64,000 nt of DNA, taken from assembly GCF_012927415.1 (NCBI RefSeq), contig NZ_JABBPF010000161.1, positions 1 through 64,000 on the forward strand, read 5' to 3'. Source of the stretch: Polaromonas sp. Its GTDB lineage: Bacteria > Pseudomonadota > Gammaproteobacteria > Burkholderiales > Burkholderiaceae_C. Below, in pieces: positions 27,794-35,967 of this stretch. Numbering within the stretch: position 1 is the stretch's first letter; each line of letters begins with the position of its first letter. The translations under genes and the position numbers were made by a program. The notes beneath the pieces were generated by a model, which ran no database searches, was not told where the DNA came from, and was given only the letters and a program-made list of their open reading frames with translations.

Positions 27794-28774
27794 TCATTTG
27801 CAGTTGGCGTCTTTGGCGGCTGGCGACAGGCCCCTGCTGAGCAGTATCTGGTAGGACGTCTCGTCCGTGATCGCCCAGCGCGAGGAGTGGCGCAGCGGCA
27901 CCGATTCGCGCAGCCAGCAAGCAGCGCTGGCCTTGTCATTTTGGCGCAGCGCAAGCACGGCAAGCAGGCCCCACGGGTAGTCCGCTTTGCCTTGAACGAG
28001 CCACTCTGCACGATGCGCAGTCATCCAGTTGCGGTAATAAGTTTTTGGCTCCAGGGGCAGTAAAGTAAAGTCCACCAGCAAGGGGAATATTTGCGCAACA
28101 TGGTCGGGGTAAAAGGCCGGGCTTTGCGCGCGCTGCTCAAGCTGGGTCGAGACCAAAAAGCGCTTGTTGACCGGGTCCCAGAACGTGTCATGAATGGCCC
28201 GCGCCAGCTGGTTGGCTTCGCCCAGCTGTTTGGGCTGCTTCAAATGGGCTTTGAGTGACCAAACCTCCAGGTTGTCCATGAACAATCCGTGCAGGACCAC
28301 GGGAGAAACCACATAGATGCCGCGCGAAGGCTGAAACAAATGTTCGAGCGATGTTTTGCTGATTTGGTAGCTCTTCATCCAGACGGGATTTTTGTTCAGC
28401 CTGGCCGGCATGGTTTCCAGCAGTTTTATCCACATGGCCAGCAAGGAGTCATCGGCGTCGGCGGTTTTACATGGCCGCCACTTTTTTTCGGCACTGCGGC
28501 AAAACCGGTCAAACGTACCATCGGGCTTTTGATTGGGAGCCAGCCAGTCGGCGAACCTTTGCGCAGGAGCAAAAATATCCAGACCATTCTCGTGCGCCAG
28601 CAGCAGCGCCTGCAGGGCGAAGTACGGATCGGCCGAGTCACCGCCATGCAAGACCGTGATGGCACCGCCCTCGTCCATGTAACCGTCGAGTTCGAGCGCG
28701 GGCGCCGCGCTTGCGCAGACCGCATGAACCGACAGCGCCAGGGCGCCGGCTGAAAGGAAACGTCCAATCTTCAT
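27794..28774 (-). CDS. Secreted six-hairpin (alpha/alpha-barrel) glycosidase-like protein
   Basis: 326 residues with signal peptide (to about 23, CASAAPALEL). The mature part is mainly helical with repeated patterns such as PYFALQALLLAHENGLDIFAPAQRFADWL, DDSLLAMWIKLLETMP, DNLEVWSLKAHLKQPKQLGEANQLARAIHDTFWD, YPDHVAQIFPLLVDF and YPWGLLAVLALRQ. This is the layout of (alpha/alpha)6 glycosidases or lyases, with candidate acids in DADDS and MDNLE. No exact family is recognised. Start ATG 28774 overlaps the preceding stop (ATGA). It may trim or depolymerise the polymer in the periplasm (inference). Confidence 0.65.
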   Translation of the reverse strand: MKIGRFLSAGALALSVHAVCASAAPALELDGYMDEGGAITVLHGGDSADPYFALQALLLAHENGLDIFAPAQRFADWLAPNQKPDGTFDRFCRSAEKKWRPCKTADADDSLLAMWIKLLETMPARLNKNPVWMKSYQISKTSLEHLFQPSRGIYVVSPVVLHGLFMDNLEVWSLKAHLKQPKQLGEANQLARAIHDTFWDPVNKRFLVSTQLEQRAQSPAFYPDHVAQIFPLLVDFTLLPLEPKTYYRNWMTAHRAEWLVQGKADYPWGLLAVLALRQNDKASAACWLRESVPLRHSSRWAITDETSYQILLSRGLSPAAKDANCK

Positions 28775-29814
28775 ACCGGCTTGACCATGCCGATCTCGTG
28801 CGCCCAGATGGCGCCGTGTATGGTTACGCCGTCTTCGACAATGATGTTAAGGGCGCTGACCGTCGTTTGGGCGTCGGGCAGGCCTATCACGGCGCTGGCG
28901 CCTATCAAAATATCGCTCTCCGAAATCAACGGTCCCGCCACCCGTGCATCCTGAAACACATAGACACGCTTTTCGCAGGTGACTGCGCCTTGCACCCAGG
29001 CGTTGCGGCCAATGCTCGCACCTTTGCGCGCCTTGATGTCGCCGATCACCGTGGTTGCCGAGTCGATGGTCAGAAAGCCGGTCACGATCAGGGAGCCACG
29101 GTAAATCTTTGCGGCAGGCAGCGCGCAGTCGCCGCGCACCAAAAAAAGCGACGGTGTTTGCTGGATGGCACCGGGCAAGTCGGCATAGCTGGCTGGGGTT
29201 TGATCGGCTTGGGCGGGCGGCAACACGCGGCTTTTGCGTGAACCAAAGCGCAGGGTCGGCGCCTGCAGGCGCTCAAACCAGGCTTCGTTGCCCAGTTCGA
29301 TGGCCGTGCCGGCCGAAATCCGCCGAAGGGCAATGCTGTTTGGCCCCAGGCGCAATATGCCGTCGGCATGGGCCCAGTCGTTGATCTCGCTGCGCGCGCC
29401 AAGCTCGACGTTGCCGGTTGCGTAAAGCGCCGAGAAGGCAGACCCGGCGCCCGCTCGGATGTCGCCCTCAACGTAGATCGGCCGGGAGTTGCGGATCGCC
29501 ACGCTGGTGTCAATGCTGTCTGGGGAAATCAGCCGTTTGGCCGCCCTGCTCCAGTCCATGCTTTCAACGGGATGGCTCACAAAATCGAAGTCTTCGTAGC
29601 CGGTCGGCATCCCTACCCCGAGCTTTGCCGTGGCGTCCGCCTTCAGGCGCCAGGCAAAGTGATCGATGTCGCTGCTGTAATTGGGTGAAATGGGCAGCGC
29701 TGCAATATCGCTGGGATGGCGCCACTCCCGGTATGCCGGCACAAACGGCAGCGTCAGCAGCACCAGGCAAATCAGGGCAAACGCGGCGTAGGTGAGGTAG
29801 TTTGCAGACATCAT
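28771..29814 (-). CDS. Membrane-anchored beta-helix (bactofilin-like, polymer-forming) protein
   Basis: 347 residues. One N-terminal membrane segment (about 8-26), then a periplasmic domain whose later part repeats short beta-strand units (IYVEGDIRAGAGSAFSALYATGNVELGARSEI, GILRLGPNSIALRRI; further IYRGSLIVTGFLTIDSATTVIGDIKARKGASIGRNAWVQGAV, SESDILIGASAVIG, NIIVEDGVTIHGAIWA), as in polymer-forming or bactofilin folds. ATG 29814 overlaps the glycosyltransferase stop at 29811-29813 (ATGA) and its own stop overlaps the glycosidase-like start, so all three are translationally coupled. It may scaffold the exopolysaccharide machine. Confidence 0.7.
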   Translation of the reverse strand: MMSANYLTYAAFALICLVLLTLPFVPAYREWRHPSDIAALPISPNYSSDIDHFAWRLKADATAKLGVGMPTGYEDFDFVSHPVESMDWSRAAKRLISPDSIDTSVAIRNSRPIYVEGDIRAGAGSAFSALYATGNVELGARSEINDWAHADGILRLGPNSIALRRISAGTAIELGNEAWFERLQAPTLRFGSRKSRVLPPAQADQTPASYADLPGAIQQTPSLFLVRGDCALPAAKIYRGSLIVTGFLTIDSATTVIGDIKARKGASIGRNAWVQGAVTCEKRVYVFQDARVAGPLISESDILIGASAVIGLPDAQTTVSALNIIVEDGVTIHGAIWAHEIGMVKPV

Positions 29815-31244
29815 TTGGATGCCTCCTTGCGGTAGCGGATGGTTTTATCCCAGACCATCTCGCGCTTGAGAAGGCTGTCAAGCATCAGGCTCCAGACGGC
29901 GCCGGCAATCGCGAACAGGCTGACCAAAAAGCCCAGCATGTTGAAGGGCAGCAATCTCAAACGCCGGCGGTTGCCGTCGATCAGGACCGCGATGACGATT
30001 TCAAAGAAGGCCGCAAAGTTGCCCAGCGTGCCGTAGACCATCAGGGCGAAAATCGGAATGAGTTTCGACAGCAACGAGCCGGCGTTGAGGAAATACAAGC
30101 CCAGGGCCAGGCACCAGCCGACGAGCATGAGGACCGGAATGAAAAAGACGAACAGCAGCAGCAAGCCATCAATGCGCTGCCCGAGAGTCAGGTAGGAGCT
30201 GGTCGCAAACTGCCACCAGTAGCGCGCCGTCACCTGGTTGTGGCCCTTGGCCCAGCGCGTCACCTGCTTGATCCGGACGCTCCATTCTTCGGGTACCTCT
30301 TCGTAGCACTCGGAGCGGTTGGTGTAGACGGTTTTCCAGCCATTGAACATGAGCCGAAAGGTGATGTCGGTATCTTCAGCCAGCGTGTCGTCGTGCCAGC
30401 CTCCGACGGCCTGGACTGCAGAAAGGCGTACCCCGCCCACGGTGCCACCGTACTGGGGCAGCAAATTCATGTTCATGCGCGCTTGCTGATCGACCTGGTA
30501 GCCCGCCGAGCGCTCTAGGTCCAGCATTCGGGTGAGCAAGTTGGCGCCGCTGTTGACGGGCACCACGCGGCCCATCACAGCCCCCACTTCGGGATCAAAA
30601 AAAGGCGCTACCAGCTGCTTGAGCAGGCCTCGCCCGGGAACGTAGTCGGCATCAAAAATAATGGCAATGTCGCCCTGGGCAAAGCTGAGTGCGTCTTTCA
30701 GGGCGGCCGATTTGCCGGCTTTGCCGGATACCCGGTGAAAGGGTGAAATACGCGTGGGAAAGCGGGCCACATAGCCGTCGATGATTTGTCCGGTCGCGTC
30801 TTTGGAACGATCGTTGACCGGAATGATCTTCAGCCGCTCGGCCGGGTAATCGGTATTGAGCAACGCTTCGATACAACCGGCAATGACTTTTTCTTCGTTA
30901 TGCGCCGCAATGAACACCGTGATCATTGGCCAGCGCGCCAGCGCAATGTCAATGTAGGGGTGACGCTGCACGCCGGCCAGGCGGTTCATGGTGAACAAAA
31001 AGTGCCGAACGCCGTAAAGCATCATGATCACCACGATCAAAAACAGCAACGACGCCATCGCCGCCGCCACCGGGTAGTCCTTGAATGACGGCATCAGAAC
31101 AGCGGAATTCCGCGGCTGCGCGAGAGCCGGCAGCAAACCAATCAGCCAGCTGGCAAGAAAGACGCCCATTGTTCGCACCCGGCCCAAAGCCAAAAAGCGA
31201 AGGATGCAATTTTTTTGCCCGGATTCCAGAGGGAAATATCGCAT
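29811..31244 (-). CDS. Processive family-2 glycosyltransferase (exopolysaccharide synthase)
   Basis: 477 residues from ATG 31244 (GGGAG eight bases upstream; an upstream in-frame extension exists but lacks family sequence). Membrane segments occur near 25-45 and 62-82. The cytosolic GT2 domain shows FIAAHNEEKVI, NDRSKDATG, a DAD donor-binding motif (IIFDADYVPG), AEDTD (catalytic acid) and QVTRW, the QxxRW motif of processive synthases such as BcsA and PgaC. Three or four C-terminal segments follow, presumably forming the channel. First gene of the coupled trio. The sugar donor is not known; UDP-sugars such as UDP-GlcNAc or UDP-ManNAc are plausible given the neighbouring wecB. Confidence 0.87.
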   Translation of the reverse strand: MRYFPLESGQKNCILRFLALGRVRTMGVFLASWLIGLLPALAQPRNSAVLMPSFKDYPVAAAMASLLFLIVVIMMLYGVRHFLFTMNRLAGVQRHPYIDIALARWPMITVFIAAHNEEKVIAGCIEALLNTDYPAERLKIIPVNDRSKDATGQIIDGYVARFPTRISPFHRVSGKAGKSAALKDALSFAQGDIAIIFDADYVPGRGLLKQLVAPFFDPEVGAVMGRVVPVNSGANLLTRMLDLERSAGYQVDQQARMNMNLLPQYGGTVGGVRLSAVQAVGGWHDDTLAEDTDITFRLMFNGWKTVYTNRSECYEEVPEEWSVRIKQVTRWAKGHNQVTARYWWQFATSSYLTLGQRIDGLLLLFVFFIPVLMLVGWCLALGLYFLNAGSLLSKLIPIFALMVYGTLGNFAAFFEIVIAVLIDGNRRRLRLLPFNMLGFLVSLFAIAGAVWSLMLDSLLKREMVWDKTIRYRKEASK

Positions 31245-31448
31245 CTGTTTGACTCCCGTTCGAACCTGCCATGCAGCGAAAGTGGGGCCGGCGTCGGCCT
31301 CGCCCCATCGATCGGCAAACTCCCGAACCATACGCCAGCCTGTAGTCCCGCCGGCAAAAGCACGGCCTGCACCCTCTGCGTGCTGGCCACGTGTCATGCG
31401 TTAGCGGGCTGACGTTTAGAGCAGCACACTGAACTTGCAGCCAGGCGG
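31245..31448. other. 204-bp gap within the exopolysaccharide cluster
   Basis: Separates the deacetylase stop from the glycosyltransferase start on the minus strand. No ORF with family-like sequence was found. It could hold a second promoter or a leader that sets synthase expression apart from the deacetylase. GGGAGTC next to the synthase start is its ribosome-binding site. Confidence 0.35.
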
Positions 31449-33752
31449 CTACAAAGGCGCTGCCTCGAAAGCGGCATTCTGGCCGGTCGGGCGGACCAGC
31501 CAATCGCTCCCCTGATCAACGATGGTCATGGTTCCCGAAACAACGACGGGCCGCGAATACAGTGTTTTGGGATATGCCCACGCCATGGTCTTGAGGCTCA
31601 AGGGGTGACTGGCCGTGACGCGCATTCTTCCCGTGGTTGACAGGGCGCTGTTCCATGTCACGGTGGTTCGCTGGTTCATGAACGTGGCCAACTGGGGCAT
31701 CGTGTACCACTTGAACATACCCGCCGTTTGTTTTTGTCTGGCATAAGTCATCAGTCCAGTGATCACATCGGGCCAATCAGCCGCCCCCGGGGGGTGCGCA
31801 TAAATCATGCGATTGGTTTCGTTTTTTACCGCAAAGTCGATCAGGTCTGAATACCACTGACTGACGTCCGCCTGCGCAAACTGAAGGTCCTGAAATTCTT
31901 CAAAGGTCGCGGCAACGCCAAATGGCGTCAGCGGGATCGCCCACAGAGAAGGGTTGATCCGTTGGCCGGCCCGATAGGTACGCGTGGCTGCCGTCCCTGT
32001 GTGGCTGAGCGAGTAATACGAGTTAATACCGTTTTGCTCAAGCCAGTTGAGCGCCCACAGCGGGTTGTTTCCTTGAGGGGCTGAGTATCCCTTCGAAGGG
32101 TGACCGATGGCGGCTTGAACAGCGTTGCGGTTGAGCACCAGGTAGTTCTGGAACTCGGCCTGGTTGGTTTCGTTGGCGTTGTTGCCGTAGTAGTCATGAA
32201 TCCATCCGCCGTGACTGCCCACGGAGTGTCCCTGTGCATCAAAGTCTCTGAGGAACTGTTGCGCTACCGGGTTGTTCGGCAAATCAAAGCCCAGCCCATC
32301 GCCAAAGTTGATGGTGTCGGGGCCCGCGGTTATATCGATGGAAAACGGTTTGTTGTTCCATATGCCCATGTCCTTGAGGACCTGCATAGGATCCTGGGCT
32401 CCCAGTGAATCGAGGTGCCAGTTGAAGACCAGGCCGCCTGTGCCGTTTGGCACGTTGGTCAGACGTGGCTGCTTGAGTTGCCCGCGTGCGAACAGGTGCA
32501 GAAAGCCGTGCAGTGGCATGGCGTCTTCCGACAGCTTGAGATAAGTCAACGGCAGGTTCACGAACAGCACATTGCCACTGCCGAAGGTACGGCTGCTGGC
32601 CACAAGACCATGCTGGGGTGAAGAGAAAAGCACCGCGCCCTGAGCCACGCCCTGCGTCACAAAGCTGGGGTATGTCAGTGCACCGTAATAGTAGCCAGAA
32701 ATGCTGTGCACCGGATCACCTGCCGGGGCCGGGGCCAGTGCCGTCAGGGTTTTCAGCCCGGTGTTGCGAAAGACGATGGGCCTTGACATGCTGGCAGCAT
32801 TGTCCCCGCGTCCTGAATTTACCAAGACGCCCTGTACCTCACCCTGTTGGACCCCGCTTTGCTTGCCACCATCCTCGCGATTGTTCCCGCGCTTTGAATT
32901 ATCCAGAATGCCAGGCGACACATTGGGCACTTCCTCGCGCTCGATCACGTTGGGTTGTTTTACATGCATGCCCTCGCGCTTGAGGTTTTTCTGACTGCGG
33001 CTGGATTTTGTGTCATGTGAGTTAGCCGGCAGCTTGAAGTGAAGCGAGTGGTCATAGTTTTTCAGGCCACCCGGGTCGGCAGGGCTGGCTGGCAGAAATT
33101 CGGCGGTCGACTTGTTGGGCGACGCAGCCTTGGCGGGTTGGGCCACGCGTATGGCACTTGCCATGCCTGAAGGCGTATAACCCGCTACCACTTGGGCTCC
33201 AAAGGCGGTGTAAGGCATGGATTTTCCGGGCGGCACCAGGATCGCCCGCATAAGCGACACGCCGCCGATAACCGGGCCCAAACCTATCGTTCGATCACGC
33301 AGGGAGTCGTAAAGCACATAGTCCACACCGACCATAGTGCTGAAGCGCGACTTGGGAATGGCATAAAACCCCGTGTCCGTGAGCGCGCCCGCGTCATACA
33401 CCAGCATGATGTTGCCGCCCTGCATCACGTAGTTTTGTATCGTGCTGACCATCGCGTCGCTCATGGAGACCTGCATCTGGTCAGGCACGATGATGCCGCT
33501 GTATTGCGTGCGTATGCCGGCCCCGGCCAAGAGGAAGTCCGCATTGCGCAAAATGCTCAATTGATAGCCCTGCTCCTGAGCCGCATCGGTCCAGGCGGTC
33601 ACCTGGACATCCGTGATCGCCAGCCCATCGGGCAGTAGCAGTGCCATTTTGGACAAGCTCTGCGCATGGGATACGCCCATGAGCGAGATCAGAAACAAAC
33701 CATAAAACCAGCGAAAAAAGCTCGAGCGGATACTTCTTGCGGTGTTAAACAT
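31449..33752 (-). CDS. Secreted polysaccharide deacetylase-like protein with disordered insert
   Basis: 767 residues from ATG 33752 with AGGAG ten bases upstream. Signal peptide to about 32 (GVSHAQS). An alpha/beta domain (about 33-215, KMALLLPDGLAITDV, MQGGNIMLVYDAG) resembles a glutamine-amidotransferase-like fold. It is interrupted by a Lys/Asn/Pro-rich insert (about 215-330) with two related segments (ILDNSKRGNNRE and VLVNSGRGDNAA). The C-terminal deacetylase domain has NWHLDSLG, GHSVGSHGGWIHDYYG (H-x4-H, as in the PgaB/IcaB branch) and YSAPQGNN. The expected TFDD motif is replaced by WHLDS. Probably de-N-acetylates the polymer in the periplasm. Confidence 0.75.
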   Translation of the reverse strand: MFNTARSIRSSFFRWFYGLFLISLMGVSHAQSLSKMALLLPDGLAITDVQVTAWTDAAQEQGYQLSILRNADFLLAGAGIRTQYSGIIVPDQMQVSMSDAMVSTIQNYVMQGGNIMLVYDAGALTDTGFYAIPKSRFSTMVGVDYVLYDSLRDRTIGLGPVIGGVSLMRAILVPPGKSMPYTAFGAQVVAGYTPSGMASAIRVAQPAKAASPNKSTAEFLPASPADPGGLKNYDHSLHFKLPANSHDTKSSRSQKNLKREGMHVKQPNVIEREEVPNVSPGILDNSKRGNNREDGGKQSGVQQGEVQGVLVNSGRGDNAASMSRPIVFRNTGLKTLTALAPAPAGDPVHSISGYYYGALTYPSFVTQGVAQGAVLFSSPQHGLVASSRTFGSGNVLFVNLPLTYLKLSEDAMPLHGFLHLFARGQLKQPRLTNVPNGTGGLVFNWHLDSLGAQDPMQVLKDMGIWNNKPFSIDITAGPDTINFGDGLGFDLPNNPVAQQFLRDFDAQGHSVGSHGGWIHDYYGNNANETNQAEFQNYLVLNRNAVQAAIGHPSKGYSAPQGNNPLWALNWLEQNGINSYYSLSHTGTAATRTYRAGQRINPSLWAIPLTPFGVAATFEEFQDLQFAQADVSQWYSDLIDFAVKNETNRMIYAHPPGAADWPDVITGLMTYARQKQTAGMFKWYTMPQLATFMNQRTTVTWNSALSTTGRMRVTASHPLSLKTMAWAYPKTLYSRPVVVSGTMTIVDQGSDWLVRPTGQNAAFEAAPL

Positions 33753-33809
33753 GATGGCTCCTATAAATGAAAACTCGGGACTTGCACCAATACCAACCAA
33801 CCCAAAGAA

Positions 33810-34211
33810 TCAATTGCAATCCGGTTGCCTCGACACGCTCGCCCTGGCAAGCTGGATACATTGCGGACCAACAGCGTCAGACGGCTGGCAATCCGTCGTC
33901 GGCAAGTCAAAATCCTGCAGTTCGGCCCATTGGGAGGATGGACCGGCGTCCTCGCTTTCCAGGGGAACGTTGAGATCGACCACAAATACGATTTCGCCGC
34001 CGAATCGGCCCACCCCCAGCGTTTTCATGAGGGACTGCTCCTTCTCGGGCGACTCCAGTCGCAAAAAGCAGATCGCCTGCTTCATGCCCTCATGGATGGC
34101 GGTGAGCACGTCAAGCCGGGCCACTCGCCCGAACCTTTCGCACAGCCGATGCAGGGCCGGCTTGAGGGTGGCAACGTCCGGGCAATGCTTGAGTTCATCG
34201 AGTGCATTCAT
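33810..34211 (-). CDS. Small conserved protein of unknown function
   Basis: 133 residues from ATG 34211 (MNALDELKHCPDV). Soluble and acidic. The core ALHRLCERFGRVARLDVLTAIHEGMKQAICFLRLESPEKEQSLMKTLGVGRFGGEIVFVVDL has an alternating beta-alpha-beta pattern resembling an RRM-like ferredoxin fold (FGRV..LDVL, KQAICFLRL). The last 35 residues look disordered. It is the first gene of the minus-strand cluster, 57 bp before the deacetylase gene, and may be cotranscribed. A similar protein family exists in Comamonadaceae to my recollection; its role is unknown, possibly RNA binding. Confidence 0.6.
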   Translation of the reverse strand: MNALDELKHCPDVATLKPALHRLCERFGRVARLDVLTAIHEGMKQAICFLRLESPEKEQSLMKTLGVGRFGGEIVFVVDLNVPLESEDAGPSSQWAELQDFDLPTTDCQPSDAVGPQCIQLARASVSRQPDCN

Positions 34212-34646
34212 GATGGTTTTCCCCGAAAGTTTGTCGCTGTTTTCCGGATATATAAATTTACTGTAAACGGTAATTTGAAAAACGTCACATGCCCGATACA
34301 ACCGGAAATACCGGACAGAAAATTTTCCGAAATACCTAGCTACCGGGGCGAAAAAATGAGGTCTTTCACTCTGGCGGCAAACAAAATAATCCGGGCTCCA
34401 CCGGCAAAATTCGCGTCAAAAAAGTGAGCAAAGCAACACATCACGTCACATTTGTTGCACTAGCGTCGTACGGCATGCGGCTCAACATCGTGGCTTTCAA
34501 CCGTTGGCAACAGGTCGGTGCAATTTGCCTCAAGCATTTGCGCCATCAGCCATGTAGACTCGGCAAACAAAACCGCGATTCTGTTACTGGATCAAGGGTT
34601 TTATTTCTGCCCGTTGCGATTACAAACTTGATGCAGGGACGTCTCG
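34212..34646. other. 435-bp AT-rich divergent promoter region of the exopolysaccharide locus
   Basis: Lies between the minus-strand cluster and wecB. It is clearly lower in GC than its surroundings. It holds an 11-bp palindrome TTTACTGTAAA (34257-34267) continuing into CGGTAATTT, and CCGG-AAATA-CCGG at about 34301-34313. GCAGGGACG lies shortly before the wecB ATG (34647). No ORF or RNA gene could be supported. Confidence 0.5.
34257..34275. promoter_or_regulatory. Candidate operator (palindromic TTTAC-N-GTAAA)
   Basis: TTTAC, one base, GTAAA, then CGGTAATTT form nested inverted repeats 46 bp upstream of the first minus-strand gene of the exopolysaccharide cluster. This could be a regulator site controlling both divergent units. 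No matching regulator is encoded next to it. Confidence 0.3.
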
Positions 34647-35849
34647 ATGACCCAAAAAGTTCTTCTTGTTTTCGGCACTCGTCCCGAAGCCATCAAGATG
34701 GCGCCCCTGGTCAAGACGCTGCAGGCAAATGCCGCGTTTGAGGTCAAGGTATGCGTGACCGCCCAGCACCGGCAAATGCTGGACCAGGTGCTTCATCTTT
34801 TCGATATCCAGCCCGACTTTGACCTGAACCTGATGAAGCCCGGACAGGACCTTTCAGACATCACCACCGGGGTCCTGTCGGGGCTGCAATCCGTGTTGAC
34901 CCAATGGCGCCCCGACGCCGTGCTGGTGCATGGCGACACTTCCACCACCTTTGCGGCGTCATTGGCCGCGTTTTACCAACGCATTCCGGTCGGCCATGTT
35001 GAAGCAGGCCTGCGCACCGGCAACCTTTACGCCCCCTGGCCCGAGGAAGCCAACCGCAAACTCACCAGCGTGCTGGCGCAATGGCACTTTGCCCCCACCG
35101 AAACCTCGCGCGGCAACCTGTTGGCTGAAGGGGTCGCCGACGGCTCGATCCATGTCACTGGCAACACCGTGATCGATGCGCTGTTGCAGGTGCGCGAAAA
35201 AATCGTCAACGGCGCCCCACTGCGGCAACAGCTTGATCAGGATTTCGGCTTTCTTGACCCCGCAAAGCGGCTGGTTCTGGTGACCGGCCATCGCCGCGAA
35301 AATTTTGGCGACGGCTTCGAGCGCATTTGCCAGGCCCTGGCCCACATCGCCAAAAACCACGCCGACGTTCAGGTGGTCTACCCGGTGCACCTCAACCCCC
35401 AGGTTCAGGAGCCGGTGAAGCGCTTGCTGGGCGGTATTGAAAACGTCCACCTGATAGCGCCGCTGGACTACCTGCCGTTTGTGTACCTGATGGACAAAAG
35501 CACCCTGATTCTGACCGATTCCGGTGGCGTTCAGGAAGAAGCGCCCTCCATGGGAAAACCTGTTCTGGTGATGCGGGACACCACCGAGCGCCCCGAAGCG
35601 GTTGCAGCCGGTACCGTCAGACTGGTCGGCACCGATGCGAAAAAAATCGCCAGCCACGCCAGCACCCTGCTCACCGACGAACGGGCCTATCAAGCCATGG
35701 CCTTTGCCCATAACCCCTACGGCGACGGGCTGGCCTGCCAGCGCATTGCACAGGCATTGATCGCCGGGCAATCGGCGGTTGCGTTTGCGTCGGCGCCCGA
35801 GCCGGCGACGGCCAAGAAAACTGCCTTGGGTCAATCCGGAAAAGCCTGA
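34647..35849 (+). CDS. wecB: UDP-N-acetylglucosamine 2-epimerase (non-hydrolysing)
   Basis: 400 residues, two Rossmann-like halves. [17 protein letters not shown] at the N-terminus, [89 protein letters not shown] are the defining motifs. It interconverts UDP-GlcNAc and UDP-ManNAc in the cytosol. Divergent from the exopolysaccharide cluster, it likely provides or balances its sugar donor (inference). The C-terminus (after 378) is an Ala-rich tail of no known role. Confidence 0.93.
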   Translation: MTQKVLLVFGTRPEAIKMAPLVKTLQANAAFEVKVCVTAQHRQMLDQVLHLFDIQPDFDLNLMKPGQDLSDITTGVLSGLQSVLTQWRPDAVLVHGDTSTTFAASLAAFYQRIPVGHVEAGLRTGNLYAPWPEEANRKLTSVLAQWHFAPTETSRGNLLAEGVADGSIHVTGNTVIDALLQVREKIVNGAPLRQQLDQDFGFLDPAKRLVLVTGHRRENFGDGFERICQALAHIAKNHADVQVVYPVHLNPQVQEPVKRLLGGIENVHLIAPLDYLPFVYLMDKSTLILTDSGGVQEEAPSMGKPVLVMRDTTERPEAVAAGTVRLVGTDAKKIASHASTLLTDERAYQAMAFAHNPYGDGLACQRIAQALIAGQSAVAFASAPEPATAKKTALGQSGKA

Positions 35850-35967
35850 GCACCTGCCGCAGCCCCCCCCAGTGAAGTCCTTACCTTTCGTACCCCTCCC
35901 ACCCGTCGCTGTCGCTGTGTTGGCGGTCGGGCCGGTTACCTCGCCCGCCTTTGACGTGCCAGCAGAC

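Noticed and set aside
35779..35967. Extended N-terminus of the GGDEF-EAL protein overlapping wecB
   Set aside because: Pro/Arg-rich sequence read from the wecB 3' end; the PAS domain begins after ATG 35968. A GTG start at 35872 is not excluded.
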